A stretch of DNA of 64,000 nt from Primulina eburnea (GCF_022965805.1 NC_133115.1:29379321-29443320), one strand, 5' to 3'. Counted from the stretch's first letter, positions 24,366 to 38,981 are shown. Numbers and translations are program-made. The notes: generated by a model from the letters alone, not told the origin.

Positions 24366-27300
24366 ATGATTCTCAGAACTCCACCGCCGCGGAAGCGGAG
24401 GGCGGAAGCGCTGCTGCCGGAAGACCGTGCTGAAATGAGCCCTACTTCCAACAGGCAGCTGGTGATTTTCGAGGATCTGCTGGAGCCGGAACATTCTCAC
24501 GACCACTCAATCCCCATTACATCCGATCAAATGCTCTGTACTTACCAATGCCGTCAGATGGTATAAGCTCAGTTCTTTTTTCCGATTCAATTGCTCTCCT
24601 TTTTATGCAGAGTTATCTCTATCTGATATGTTGGTAATATTTCATATTGTGTATTTATGAATTCAGTATTTGTTGGCTCCCGCGCGAGTTTTTTTTTTCT
24701 CCGTTGGTTTGTTTCTGCGGGTAATTGACTTGTTACACCGCTCTGGGGTTGGTACTGTGGGCATGAAGGACTGGCTCGATTTCTCATGCACTTTTTTGGG
24801 GGCCACTCTTCCTTTTCTTTTAATGAATTTGCTTGAGGAACTTTGATTGACAATTTCATGGCTGTAGCAATTTGTTCTTGTAGGTTAAATCAGAATTTTT
24901 TGATGCCTTGAGCAGTGCAGAAAAACAAGCTGGTGATTACCAAACTAAATTTGAAGCATTGAATGATGGTTTCAGAAAAACTGGTGAGATTGGGCTTATA
25001 TATTTCTGCACCTCTTTAAGATCCATGATAACATGCACAACTGGAGAACAAAACAACGATAAGATGTTTCAAGTTCCTTGTCCTTTTACTTTTTCTCCAT
25101 TATCTCTGTACTCATCACTTTCCACTACTCTCTCAGCTTTATGCCTCCAGTCAGTCATTTATGGACTCGTATCATTAAAAAGTTGTTCCTCTTCAGAGAA
25201 TTATTAGTCCCTGTTGCTTTTGATAATTGAGAATGTAGTGATTAGAAATTATTAAGTTTTTGGCGTGGCTTGAACAGCTATGCTTATTAAGGATCCGGTA
25301 GTTATATTGGAATTGATAATGGGATTCATACTAACCTAAAATTCTAGAGTGGAACACTAACAGATATCACAATGGTTGTTTAGAAAGGAAAAACTACACT
25401 ATGACCCCAAAATTAGTTAATCTAGCACTAGGCTCCCTCATGTAATATAATATAACAAGTATACCTATACAAATTGTTTATACTTTTGTTAATGAATAAC
25501 GTAACTAACAAAATTATAATATCTAAACTGTATCACATGCACACAATCAACTATTGAAAATAGATATTTTTATCCAGCCAACTTCTTCTTATGGTGATTA
25601 CCTGTTTGGGGTCTCTGGTTCTCATTCTCTTGTAACATGAAGAATATAGCATCTGTAAATTTTGATCTTTGCTTCTCTGATGCTTTGAGTGTTTTCTCTC
25701 CACCACTCTTGAACCATTTTTTTTACTGGTTTTACATTGATGTCTTTTGTCAGCTTCTTAACTGATTATGTTGAACAATTGAAGTGCCAGGTTTAAATTT
25801 TTTTATTTTCAATCTCTAAGTTTTCCCCGTGTTTAAATATTTCCATGAATTGGAATGAGGGAACTCTGTATAGTTAAAGTTCTTATGGAGATAAATTACT
25901 TATTCATATAACTGAAAAACTCATTCAATGTCATCACCCACGATCTCACAGTTCAAAGGAAAACAAAATTTTTTTTACCACTAAAGACAATTCTAGATAG
26001 TTTATTTAGATGTATTTGATCTATTTGCTTCTTTATCTTTCATCATGCACTCCAGTATATTTGTTCATGATCTATTTCAAGCATTAACATGCCCATGCCC
26101 TATTTTTGAATTTTTTTGATGATATGTCTAAAATGATATTGTGAATGAAGGTAGTGATGTTTAATTTAATTTTAGTTTGAATTATTTAGAAGCTGAGAGA
26201 AAGAAGTTACGAGATCAACTATGTAATATGGAGCAAGAACTGGCTGCAGCTAAAGGACGTGAGCTGATGTTGCAAGAGCATCTGAGAAAGGAGGTTGATT
26301 TTTCTCAAGAACAGCTCAAAAAACAATTACAATCCTTTAGTGAACTTGAGGTGCGGCAATTTATTGTGATTTAAGTCTAATGCTGTATTTTTTGTGCCAT
26401 TGGATTTTTGAGCTGTGACATCAGGCAAACTGAGGGATCATTTGATTTCACGAGTTGTTTCAGTACTCTGTGTTTTTATGTCTTGTTTTTTTCATTAGTC
26501 TAGCATACGTAGAGACTAGAGATGATTCCGTAATTATTGATGGTAGCAATAGGGGCCTCATGTGCTCATGTGCCAATGAAGGAGAAATGAAACACGCATC
26601 TGGTTATTGCGCTAACAGTTTTTTTAGAAACAATCCAAGAAGTGTTGTCTTTTTTGGATCGAAAATTGTATTTTAGAAACTCTTATCAAGTCTATATTTG
26701 GGAGGAATTCTCTATCTGTTTTTTGTCACTGAAATTATTTAAACTTACAGTATTGAGTAGTGTACCAGTGTTCTATTTTTTTTATGTATGTGATTTTTTA
26801 AATAAGTAAATACGATTTATCATACATTTGAGTAAAATGGTTAAATTTGTATTAATAAAAATGTTTTTAGAAGTGTAAAAGTATAATTGGAAACATATTT
26901 ATCTAGAAATATAAAGTTTAATTATAAAATACACAAATAGAAATTTAAAAAATGCAAACACTTCTGATTTATTATTTACATTTAGATGATAGATTACAGA
27001 TATAATGAGAAGTGAATGTGGAATAGATGAAGTAGGGTGAATTGGGTGAAATATTGATTAAGGCCTAAAGGGAAAAGGTAAAAACGAGGTTCTAGTTAGT
27101 AAAAAATTAAAATTAAAATTAAAAATTAAGAAAACAAAACTGAAACAGGGGGACCTTGTTTCTATTTATTGTTTCTCCAGAAATAGGTGCTTCCAAATAG
27201 AACCATATACCTGTTCTTGGTTTTGGAGAATTAGAAAACAAGAATGAGCTGTTTTTGGTCTCCCAAATTGGTCCACCGAATGGTAATTTGTTGATTTAAC

Positions 27301-30300
27301 ATGGAAATTACATTTTAAGCTTTTGAGGATGAAATTCCTAGGCCGCGTAACATTGAGATATTGCTCACGATCAGCGCATTCTTATGAGTTCGTGTCTGAG
27401 ATAACCTAGTGTGTGCATTACATGGTTTGGACGGTTTTGCCAATTTTTTGGCCCTGCCAGTTCTTGCGATTTTCAAGTTAGTTCTATGGCTGTGCCAGTG
27501 GACCCCTAAGCTCACATTTTGTGGGTCAATGTAGGTTGAGCAGTTTATATTTGTCTTTATCTGACTCTCACTTTCTGTGATGGCTGAGAGAAAGTGAGGA
27601 CATAGTAAGATTTTACTGTTTTCTTGGTTTGTTTTTCAGAGACTAAATTTCATTTGTTTGTACATGAAGCAGTAAAATCACTGACGATTGCATAATAGTA
27701 TGTTTGTTGAACCTTGCATTGCCTTGAATTTTGAAATTGCCACCTTTTCTCCTACAATACTAATATGTTGTCTGCTAGCTATCGGATTGAGTGTGGTGAT
27801 ATCTGGATTAGCCTGATCAATTGGTGCACCTCGCTATCATTTTATTCTGTTTTACTCTGTCCCAGTGGCAAGTATGCATACATCTCAGACTTGGTGCTTG
27901 CAATAATCTCTCAGCAAATGATAATTTTGGATTTGGTCTCTTTATAGTTAGAACTTCTTACCTACTTATGCTTTGAATCTCCTGAAATACTTAAACCACA
28001 TTTTGTAAGGAAATACGGGGTATCTACAAGTACATACATAATTTCTATATAATGTCTACATCGGCATGAGCCACATCTGATATCCTAATGGTTTGCATGA
28101 AAATAGATATATTCATTTTCTATCTGAGATTAGTTCTAATATGACAATGGAGAACCAACTGATTAGGGGCGCTCTTAAGTGTCCTTTTGAGTTTTTTAAC
28201 TCTTGATGGATGAAACCCTCTATTCCAATGCATGTCATTAACTCCAGTACCACCAGCCACAGATGATCCTCCTTTAAAGGTCTGACTACCAATTGGAGAA
28301 AACAAATTGTAATCATCTGACTTGAACTTGAATGTTGTACTTATTTTTGATGCACCATCTGACTTTTGAATTAATGTGCATTTTCCCCAAAATTTATTTC
28401 TCAAGGGTCTTTCTTTGATATGGAATATTCATATAATTTTTTATATTACTTTACTCGAACATTACGTAATACATATTTAGTTCAGAATCAAGACAAATGA
28501 TATATTATTGGACTGAGGAAATAATGATGTATTTTGGGTATCCACAACATCAAAACCTAACCGAATCATTTCAAGACCAGTTCTCAAATTGTCATGTACG
28601 AATGGACAGTTTCTAGCTGGCATTTGGATTACCCAACTTTAATTGCCTGCATTTTCGTTAACCTTTTCAATCCAAATGTACTCACATGTGTTCCATGTGA
28701 ATTAAATTTGAGGTTCTATTGGTAGAGCCATCAATTCGGATTTGGCCCATCGGGCCAACCCGTCCCGTCACTAAAAAGGGCGGGTTGGGTTGTGATTTCG
28801 GCGGTCCGCCAATTTTTTTTTATAAATTATATTATAATTATTATTTCTTATATTTTATGTGTTGTTGACAAGTTTTGAAAGATTTATATTATTTGAAACG
28901 ATTTATTTATGGTAGATAAGTTTTGAAATATTTATATTATTTATAATAGTTTATGTATAATTGATTAATTTTCAGTATTCTATATTGCACCTATGCGGCC
29001 GTCTAGAGCGGCGCACCGAAAAGGTGCTAGTCGGCCTTGGGGTGGTAGGACTCTGGCTGTATTTTCGGCTGGGTCAGTCAAGTTGACTGAGAACAACGAA
29101 GATTTCGACGACGACGGTCTTCCATAATTTCTATAGCCGATGAGATTCTAGGCATGATGAACAATGAAAATGTGAGAAAGGAAGGAGAAGAAATGAATGA
29201 AAATGACATTAATAAGTTGTGGTTAGGACAAGAGAAAAATGAAAAATATCAATATTTTTTTTAAATTTTGGGCCAATTAATGGACAAACCCATTAATTTT
29301 TAAATTGGCCTAATCCCCAATAACTAATATATTAAACATATTTCTTATTTTTTTTATCATCAATAACAGATTTATTACTTGTGTCATGTCCCTGCCTAGC
29401 CGCTAGACACTGGTCTAGCATACGACTAGTACCTACTGCTAGACCAACGTTTAGCGACTTTTAGAACTTTTAGAACCTTGTTGATTTTGAAAGAATTGTA
29501 TTATTTATTATAATTTATGTATGGATGATGAATTTTGAAATTAGTATATTATTTACAATTGATTATGTGTGTTTTTTTAAAAACAATTCCAATTTTTTTT
29601 ATTTTTTACTAATTTTTTTTTGTCGGGATTGGCTTGCCTAACCCGTAATATGTGGGGGGTTGGTTTGGATTTAGGTTTTTCCAACCTGCCTAGTTGGCGG
29701 GGCAGGCCACGGGCCGAGGCCGGCTGGAAGCCTGTCTGGCAGCTCTATCTATTTGGTTCTCTTGAAGCATGAACATAGATTGCCATGCTTCAAATTTGTA
29801 TATATTTTCAATAATTTGGATGAGAACTATTTCTAAAGTGCTATTGCTTTATTGTGCCCTCAACTATTCTGGAACTCTATGATTGCTGCAATTTGACTGC
29901 TTTGAACTGCTGTAGTAAACACTCTCTTTCCCCCAGTGGACTACTGCATTATAGAACCTATGAGCTGTTAAGTTTTTAAGATTCACGTTGTAGTCATTAA
30001 TAGTTGTCTCTGTCCAATTGTAGTATAATGATTTTTTACTTCAATTTCTACCCTTCCCTACGAGCCTCTCATAAATTCTATTTCTGTGATCTTACATATG
30101 TGAATTCTCTAACCTTATTATTTGTCTGTGTTTCAGCTTTTCTTTCAACTTTTTTACTACTGTGTTTATTTCACTTAAATAGTTTTTAAACACCATTTCC
30201 TTACCATCTGGTTCTTCTTACCATTTTCCTGTTTGCACCTGTTCTGTTGTATTTGGTTTTGTAGGTTAAGTTCCGAAATGAGATGGATCTTCGCAAAAAA

Positions 30301-32036
30301 GCTGAGTTGTCTGCATCCAAAGCTGATGAAAAAGCAAGCATTTTAGATGGAAAGCTCAGTGCTTTAGCTGGAAGCGTTGACAAGGAGAAAAGACGTCTTC
30401 AAAATGAGATTGTACAACTGAGAAATGAATCGAAGTTTTCCATTTCTAGAATAAGAGCTGAGGTTGGTACTTCAACTTTGTTTACCGGGATAACGCTATT
30501 CATGGTCATTTAGTATTTAAATTTCATTATTTTTTTCAGCTTGAGAAAATGCAGTGCAGAGCTGAAAATGCTGAAAAAGAGTCAGCACTAGTGAACGAAC
30601 AATTGGAAAAATTTAAGAAGCGACTTGATGAGGTAATTTTTTTTTTAATTTCTCGTCGTAATATATTTTTTTATGTTCAGATGAATTTAAGCCTGAAATA
30701 TTGTTTGCTTGCTTACCATGAAATTTTGACCTTTGTGGCTAAATGTGTGTTGAGGTGAAGTATATTCTCGTGTTTCTCTATTTTCAGTATGCATGAAGCA
30801 TGAAAGTGGGTTCATTCTTGTCCATGTTAAGGATAAAAATGTACCTGTCTTATTGTCAATGTAATGGACAATAATTATCAATCTCTTTTTTTCACGTTCA
30901 TGTACTTCATTGAATCCTGTGTAATTATTGCATTATGATAGGCAATCAATTTCTTTTCCACTGTTAACAGTGCATGCAGGAAAAATTGGCGGTAGAAAAA
31001 AAGTTATCCACCTTAACATGTCTGGAAGCTCCTTCCAAGGATGCTGATTTACTGGTGAAACATTTGCAAGATGAACTAAGGAACTATGTAAGCCGTGTAT
31101 TGTGCATTGTAAATTTTTGAATGTTTCTTGTTAGGTCCAGAGGTTTTGTATTTGCTTCTTATGGTCATCAATTCATGAAAAATTTAGATGGAAATCGGAC
31201 GTAAAAATAATGTAGTCCATGTGTGATTGGGCATGTTACAGACTATAATGTTAAATGCCTCACATTTATAGTGGTTCAAGATTTTGTAATTTAGATGAGG
31301 TGGTCATTCAGTAACAAGAAAAACTAGGGAGTGAGCTACTAGCAAATATCCTCCGTAATGAAGAAGTATCCTGTTTGTAAGTCGTCATCTACATTATTGC
31401 GGTACACACTTTTAGCTTAGGAATCATTGTAAATTTACATCCACCTGGTAGTTCACATAAATAAAGTCGCAGCATTAGTATTTGGTGCGTGGGGTTTATG
31501 ATGATTGCAGTGACTACCATTTTCTTGGTGCTTCTTCAATCGAGAATCAATCAGTTAAAAGTCCCTACCCTATATTTCTTGCATATCTTATTATCCTAGA
31601 CCAGAGATTTCCATACTGTAGTCATCCATTATAATGTCGATCCATTACGTTGTTGTAACTTGGCTCAATCTGTCATCAGGAGTCTGAGGTACGTGAAGCA
31701 AGAAAGATAAAAGCTTCTCATGATAACATTGAGTTGTTGAAAGAAAAATTGCATGAAGAAAAGAACCGCAGAGAGAGGACAGAGATGGACTTGCTTAAAT
31801 TAGCTGATCTCCAGTCGAGCATGAAGAAGTTGGAGGATGAATTGTCTACATGGAAATCAGTGATCAAGGAAATACCTGGTGTATCATCTGCAGATGATAT
31901 ACCTCTCAAGTTTGCAGCTTTACAGAAGTATGCTACTACTTAGTCAGCCTTTCTTTTATACTTAGTTATATATCCTTTTTCTGTTTTTACTTAGATGCTG
32001 TATAAGTTAAAAATTATGACATTATTTAAACGTAAA

Positions 32037-32072
<36 letters not shown>

Positions 32073-35000
32073 GCTCCCCCTTTTTTTCTGTCATGTATTC
32101 AACTTTTATGTACTGCCGGTACTTCTGCTATTACGAATATCAAGAATGTCTACCGAAACTGCTGGATCATTTAATGTCTATATATTTATCTAACTTCTAT
32201 TTCTCCGATTGAAAGTAAATGAATTTGAGAAAAGAAATGTAATAACTGTGCCTCTTGCTGTATTAACTGTAGTTTTGCCTCATGAACTTTAACGATTATC
32301 GTCTGATTTCATTTGGGGTGGGCCAGATTGTTCATGTTGTTCTGGTGTATTTTCATGTCTGAATTTTTACTTTCTTAATGCACTATAACGCTATTGCAGG
32401 GAGGTGGTTGATAGCATGATTAGAGAAGGTGAGGCCCAGGCAAGGATGAAACAAATACAAGTGGCTCTTGATACTTCAATACTTGATAAACAACAAGCTG
32501 ATACTGATGCTATGATGGCAACAGTGAAGGCAGAGTCCTTTAAAGCAGAAATCCAAAGGCTAGAGTTCATGGTTAGTATTTAGTACTACATTAAATGAGT
32601 TCTGGTCGTTAGATGCTTTTAAATGAATTGTGATTCTTTTATGTTGACCTGGATAACTGCTGAGGAATTTGAGATTATCTTGGAAAAATATTTTGTACCT
32701 TTAGTACACAAAGCCAACTAATTCTGCTAATTGATTTAGCTACTTGGCTGTTGCAGCTTGCTTCAATTACAGAGGAAAGAGACCGCTTGAGACATGTTGT
32801 CAGTGGTTTGAAAGACCACACAAATCTTCAAGGTGGAGCTGAATCAGTCAGTGGAACTATTGTTCAGGTTATAGAGTGCCATTCTTCCTTTGCTTCTAAC
32901 TCATCCTGTTATCTTTCTCAGTTTATATAATTAACAATCTATCATGTTGACAGGAGCTTGAAATGTCCCTTTCCAAGAAGGAAAACTATTCCATCGAACT
33001 AGAAAAAAATTTAGTTGAACTGAAGGAGATTAATAGCCGTCAATATGATGAAATAAAGCTGCTGAATGAGAGGTTAACCAATGAAGCAAGAAGATTGAAG
33101 ATGTTAGAGAGAGAAGATGATCGTCTTCGATCAGAGATATCTTTGTTGGAGTCCAAGGTGTGAGTGTGTTTCAAGGAAAATCTACTCTGTCCAACAATTT
33201 TTTGTGATCCTTGCTATCTTCACCATTGTCTACTATTCTCATGCTTCTAAAGTTTAACATGACAGTGATTAACGTGAAAGTTCTCACATATTCCAAAAAG
33301 TTGATAGTTTGACCAGCGAAGAACAAATAGAATTCGATACTTTGAACTAAATGGCCATAAACTATTTTTTTGTTGGGAGGATTAGATATTCTTTTATTTT
33401 ACTGTAATAATGAGAATTTGAGCTGATGTCCACTGGAAAAGAGCATAGCAGAAAGCTGGAATAACTTTCTATGTGTGGTAAGCTCCACTAATTACCCTGG
33501 AAGCTTTAATATATTCTTTAGGTCAATGACAGCCAACCTCATTTTTTTTTATATTTATTCCTTCTTTATGCTATTTTATTCTCTACTTGTTTACTGGCTT
33601 GATTTTTAATTCTGCGGACTCAGCTAAATTATTCTTCTGGTCTTATACCATAGCAAGTTACGAAACGTTCCCCAGGAAATGATAACTAATCATGAAATTG
33701 AAATTTCATAATATGGGTGCTTTTATCTGAACTGCCATGAAATGGATAATTATAAATAGCAGCTGATAATGATTGATATTTTCGTTTATTTTTTCCTTGT
33801 CTGAAACCATAAATTATTTCTGGTATGATTCTTTATTCTCTAGTGGTACTTCTATTGCTCTTCTTTATGATGATGAATCTTATTGCTTCTACAGCTGGGA
33901 CATGGGGATTTTTCTTCTGCTAATACAAAAGTTCTACGAATGGTTAACACCCTAACAGTTGACAGTGAGGCAAAACAGACAATTGAGGCGCTGCAAAATG
34001 AGTTGCAGAAGACCAAGGAGAAGTTACTTGCTGTTGAAGAACTCAAAAAGCAGTCACGTAAGAAAGATCAAGTTTTAGACTGTAAACCCTTGCATATTTT
34101 TTCTTTTAAAACAACTTGCATATTTATTTCTGTTGTTAGGATCATCATGGTATTGGTAATAACAGAGCACAGTCAGGTTGTTTATTACTTTTATTGTTCC
34201 TCTGCACCAAGTTGAAAAGTGCGCTAAGGGGGGTGTATGTGTGTTTCTTGATTGTGAACCCTTTACCCGATCAGATCTGTTGCGTGACATCCAATACACT
34301 ACAGATGTATGATATTTCACTTCAAGCATGCTATAAAATTCCGCCTCATAGGAAGAAAAGAGTGATCCATGGGATATACATCCCACCAAGTATGAGTGTA
34401 TGACATGAAATTTATTTTTTCCATTTTTATTTTTGCCACACTGAGGAAAATTAATTACTAGTGGTGCCACCTTCGCATAATTTATGTGATGTAACATAAA
34501 CACATATTGAGCTTCGAGAGATTGGCTGAAGTTAACTCTAAGAAAACTCAGTCGCAGGAAATTATATTACAAATAATTGTTTTTTAAAAATAGATAGATG
34601 AAGACTGGTGTTATGGTGGAGCTTTTTATTCTAACCTTCCTCTCTAGTAAAAAGGGAAGCAAACTTAATGTGTAAGAAGATGAATATATCAGAGCTTGCT
34701 ATTGCAATTTGTCATGAGAACCACTCTACAATCTGCTCAACAACATTGCATAAATGAAGAGAACTGTGGTAAATGCTTAGTGAACTAATTCCGTTGTTTC
34801 TGGTGGCTGTTGATATGGCTTTGTTGGTTAAATTGTGCTGCGAAGCTGATGCTGGTACACTTGTTGATTCATATGTTGCTGGGAAAATTAAACAATTAAA
34901 AGAGCAAGTTGCAACTCTAGAAAAACGTGAGGAGAGGTGAGTGTGGAATACTTTCTCAGAGTTCTCTGTCACACATACCACTCCCTTTTTTTTGGAACTT

Positions 35001-38000
35001 AGGCATCTGCAATATATGATGCAACAGATACAAGACTGTTTTTGCAGACAGAATCTCTGTTTTCAGGCGGGCGTGCTGTGAACTTTTTGGCTACAAGGTA
35101 TCAATTATCATATGCCAAAATCTTAGTTTTGGTTCTCAAACTATTATTACAAGTATTTCTATTCTCTTGGCAGTTGAATTGACTACCTCTAGACATTATT
35201 TTATGATTTCAAAACCCACTAGTTAAGTACCAATTATCTGTTCTCTCCAGACTTGTGTGCTACTTGTTTTTATATTATAAAACTTTTCATTTTCTTTTCC
35301 ATGAATATTTTCAGTACCACTTCTCTTTCCAGTTTCACTTATTTCCAAATCAAAAAAGGGGAATGGTAAAAATTCTTGGTCCATATACGTTTAGTGATGG
35401 AAAAGATTAAAAAATATGATTTAGAGTGAATAGCAGTTTCTAAATCCCCCACACTTCAACCTGCCATCTCTGCGACACAAAACATGGATCACATTGTTTC
35501 AGTTCACACATGGCAAAAAGGGGTTGCTTCGTTTAACTTCACCCCAGGTCAATAAGGTCTACATTTGATGGTAATGCCTTATTCAAAAAAAGAAAAGCAA
35601 AAAAAAAGAACCTCTGATGCCCCTTTAAGAGAAACCCTGCAATTTTTAGCTCTTTAATTGAAGTTGGGAATTCAAATTCAAAATCGAGGGTATGTTTTGT
35701 GGGACAAAGAATTTTACACTGTAAATGGCAAAAGGGCAAAGATATATGAAGTCATGAGCGGTTGGCAGTATATAAGCGTCAAAACGGCTTTAGTTCCCAT
35801 GCTCCTATTGTGTTGTTACTCCAATCATGTTATTTTGGGCTCTTATTTGGCATTTATTTGAAACGAATCTAACTGAAGGAAAACATTTCCATATGGTTTA
35901 CTGTTTCTGTCTCCCAGGTGCAATGCTTTTCAATTCCATTTCGAAGCAGCTAATTATTCATTTTGTGACGTAAAATTGTTTGACTTATGTAATAATTGTT
36001 TAGTTTTGCTTCATAGATTTGATGTGCCTTTTACTTATAGTCTTGAATGAAGACAATATAATAGGTCAGAGGTCAACAAATATCAGTCAAATCTGTATAT
36101 TGAAAATTCAATGTTGAAAAATGACTACATAATGCTAATTGAAAAAAGTTGAACCAACTAAATTTTTTTCGGCTTGTTTTGATCGATTAAAATAATATTG
36201 TACGATTAAAATAACATTGAATTCTTTCACAATTGTGAGGCTCATACTTCATCATGCTACCCCTGGCCAAATGAATGTTCGCGTTTCCTTGCTTTTAGAG
36301 GTATCTTTTCATCTCCCAAGATGACCAAGCTCTTTCCAAAAGTGCCCTTGTGAGAATCGAAGATATGACTCGGACTAACTTGCAACTTTTAATTTGACAT
36401 TAAAATGTTAAAAGTTTTCATAAATTTTGTTTCATTTTTCACTTTTAAAACCCGGTTCCAATTCATAATGATATATTTGGACGGATAATTTAAATGTGGA
36501 AAGGTTGACATTAAATTTCCCCTCCCCCCTTCTTGACCATTTGATCCTTTGAATACTACACTTCTCATGGCTAATATCAACGAAATACAAGGCAACAATA
36601 TCAGACAAACTCGAGTAACTGCTCTTGTAACCGTCACTTGTCAAACTCAACTGCTTTGTCTGGAACCGTCACCTGTCAAAGTCAACTGCTTTGTTTGGAT
36701 AAGAACAAGCCTAATTCCTGCTAGATGCATGTTTGTCCATTTGTCAAGTGTAATTCTTCTTGCTTGCTAGGCTTATGTGAGTTATATTCAGAAAATATAA
36801 TCAAATACAAGTGTGATCAAACGTGAGAGAGTGACAGGCTTGAGCGTGCAAGTCTACCCGTAGAAGGGTTGAAAAAGTTAGCAATAAAGTGATTCTTAGA
36901 TTAGATCTACCAATATCTTGACTATAATATTTCGAAAATGGTTCAGATTGTGATGGATGACCACCAGCGTTCAGATGGCATACCGGTCACGCGGTTTGTT
37001 CTTCATTCTATTTATGCTATGAGCGACGAGGAGAAGCTTGAATTTGAATATGAATCTGGAAACACAAAACTTATAGTAAGTGGGTGGTGGTTGTATCTCT
37101 CTGTTATTGTGGAGATTGACTTGATAAAATCTGAACTATTTGTTTTTTCCAACTTCTTATCATTCAAAATACTAGGTGAATGCATACACCAGGCAGCCTG
37201 AGATATCACGGCAGGTCTGAACTAAACATCTTTTGTTGCTTCTTTATTTTATTTCTTCATATCAGTGGTTTGATTGCAACCATTTTCTATAAAATAAGGG
37301 CTTTGAATTTTAAATTAGAAGTGGCATAATCTTGTCTGCGATGGAAGGACATTGCTAAATGAAATAGGATCTTGTTGGTTCACCTAGTTTGAATTTGCAT
37401 AACCAATGGAAGTTAATTTTTTTGAATAGGATATCATGTCTTAAATGTTTTCTTTAGGCAAATCAATAATGTAGTAGCTATTTAAATTTTCATCCCTGCG
37501 TTCTCTAATATTCAATTGCATTCCCAGGAAAAAATGAGCTTATTCAGGTTTCATTTTTAATTTTCTTTGTCCGTAAAAAGCATTCTCGTCGATATCTTAT
37601 GATGAAGATTGCTTGGGTAACGGAAATTGATTATTATGATTATTGTTATGCAAATGCATCTTTGTTATATTGTTCTTCTGACTTCTATTTTACGACAGCC
37701 CTGTCATTTCTTGATTTTTTGCATGCTACTTGGGGTCATCTTGGTATTGAACATCAGAATAGTAACTGCATAGAACATTTCCCGTGTTTAAGTGAAAAAT
37801 CAACTGCAGAATTAAAAAATAATGCTTCGAACTGCTTGCAATCTCCAGTTTCGAACCTCTGCTGAAGGTATCTCATTCGCATGTCTAGTTTTGTGTTTGA
37901 CAGATGTGATTTTTGCAGGTTGAAATATTTATTCGGAAGATGAATTCAATTCCTGCTTTCATTTCGAATCTGACAGTGGAGTCTTTCAATAAGCGTACTC

Positions 38001-38008
38001 TCTCATGA
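24366..38008 (+). CDS. MAD1: spindle assembly checkpoint protein MAD1
   Basis: Complete sixteen-exon gene: 24366-24560, 24884-24983, 26190-26350, 30265-30462, 30540-30632, 30971-31087, 31680-31927, 32400-32571, 32757-32867, 32954-33157, 33895-34057, 34846-34936, 35028-35097, 36947-37075, 37176-37214, 37919-38008 (TGA). It encodes 726 residues, about the length of Arabidopsis MAD1, and matches it from MILRTPPP to ESFNKRTLS. MAD1 recruits MAD2 to unattached kinetochores and also sits at the nuclear pore. Features: a basic and acidic N terminus, long coiled coil (about 70-560; for example ERLTNEARRLKMLERE and DRLRSEISLLESK), a MAD2-binding-like motif TKVLRMVNTL (about 544-553), and a conserved C-terminal RWD-like region from DRISVFRRACCELFGYK onward. 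A GTG-started extension from 24336 is ignored in favour of the conserved ATG. Introns 3 and 13 are large, and intron 3 carries a hAT-like element. Confidence 0.95.
28723..29747. mobile_element. hAT-like non-autonomous element in MAD1 intron 3
   Basis: About 1,025 bp. The left end starts TAGAGCCATCAATTCGG; the right end, read inverted, starts TAGAGCTGCCAGACAGG. It is flanked by near-identical 8-bp duplications (TCTATTGG at 28715-28722 and TCTATTTG from 29748), the size expected for hAT. Both ends are GC-rich with GGGCC, CCCG and GGCGG clusters; the interior is AT-rich. A GC-rich patch at about 28995-29130 may be a second, nested insertion. There is no transposase frame. Confidence 0.65.
32038..32065 (+). 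repeat. CT microsatellite in MAD1 intron 7
   Basis: Uninterrupted CT dinucleotide run followed by GTCTCTCGCTCCCCC and a T run. Confidence 0.9.
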
Positions 38009-38981
38009 AATGTGGCACTCGATTTGCATTTGATCAAGCACTTTCTCAATGTTGATGGATGCATCACAATACTGATTGTAAGATATTTGTTTATTAATGT
38101 CTGGGAACCCCATTACTTGTAAGTATATTTAAGAACACTTTTGTATTGTTAGACATAATTATAAAATCCCCTTTGCACTTGCTTTGTTCTTCCTGAAGCA
38201 CAAAATTTCCTTGTAGAATCATGTTTGCATTCAGACAATATGCCTGTGTAAATTGCTTGATCCCAAATTCGTCGGCGTGATAACTTAGCATCGAGCTTGG
38301 TACCGAGGGTGTAGAGGATGAAATGGCCCAATGCAAAGTCGAACCAGCTAGGCGACCTTTCCCCTCGTCTACAGAAATTATGTTCGGACTGGTTTATTTC
38401 TTGTCGGGTGACTGGTGGTCTAGTCTGCTTAACCAATAACAAGTTAAAAAACTTGAAATATTTTCTCAAAGCATTTTTAACAAAATCATACATCTAATTG
38501 TAATTTAACCAAATCAAACTCTTATTTAATTAAAAAAAAAATAGAATAGTTTGAATAACCCGCGATATATTTGTATCTACCTAGTTCAATAGAAAAAAAA
38601 AAAAAAAGAAACTTCCGTAAATTAGAAGCTAAACCCCGAATTGGAACGCAACATGGAACAATTAACAAGTTTGAGCACATTTCTCACACAATACATAAAT
38701 ATGAATATCAGGTAAACTAATACATTATTTGGGTATTCTAATGCTGAAACATCTGAAATTCCACGAAACCTTAACCTCATCACTCAAACTGCCATCGCCT
38801 TTTTCGTAGAAAACAATGTAAAACAGAGCAACTGCTGTTTGGAGAAACAAATTCCAGTAATCGAGATCTAGGGCCTTTTAAATGTTCCCACAGCTGGTAA
38901 ATTGTATCACATATTGGCCGTTCTAAGTATACTTCTTACATTCGAACACAACAGGAAAAACCCGAAACCGACTTTTGATAC
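38009..38981. other. tail-to-tail intergenic region MAD1/SPF30
   Basis: About 970 bp holding the 3' untranslated regions of two converging genes. No further gene is visible; A runs at about 38530 and 38590 are simple sequence. Short frames at 38094-38493 have no family similarity. Confidence 0.5.
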
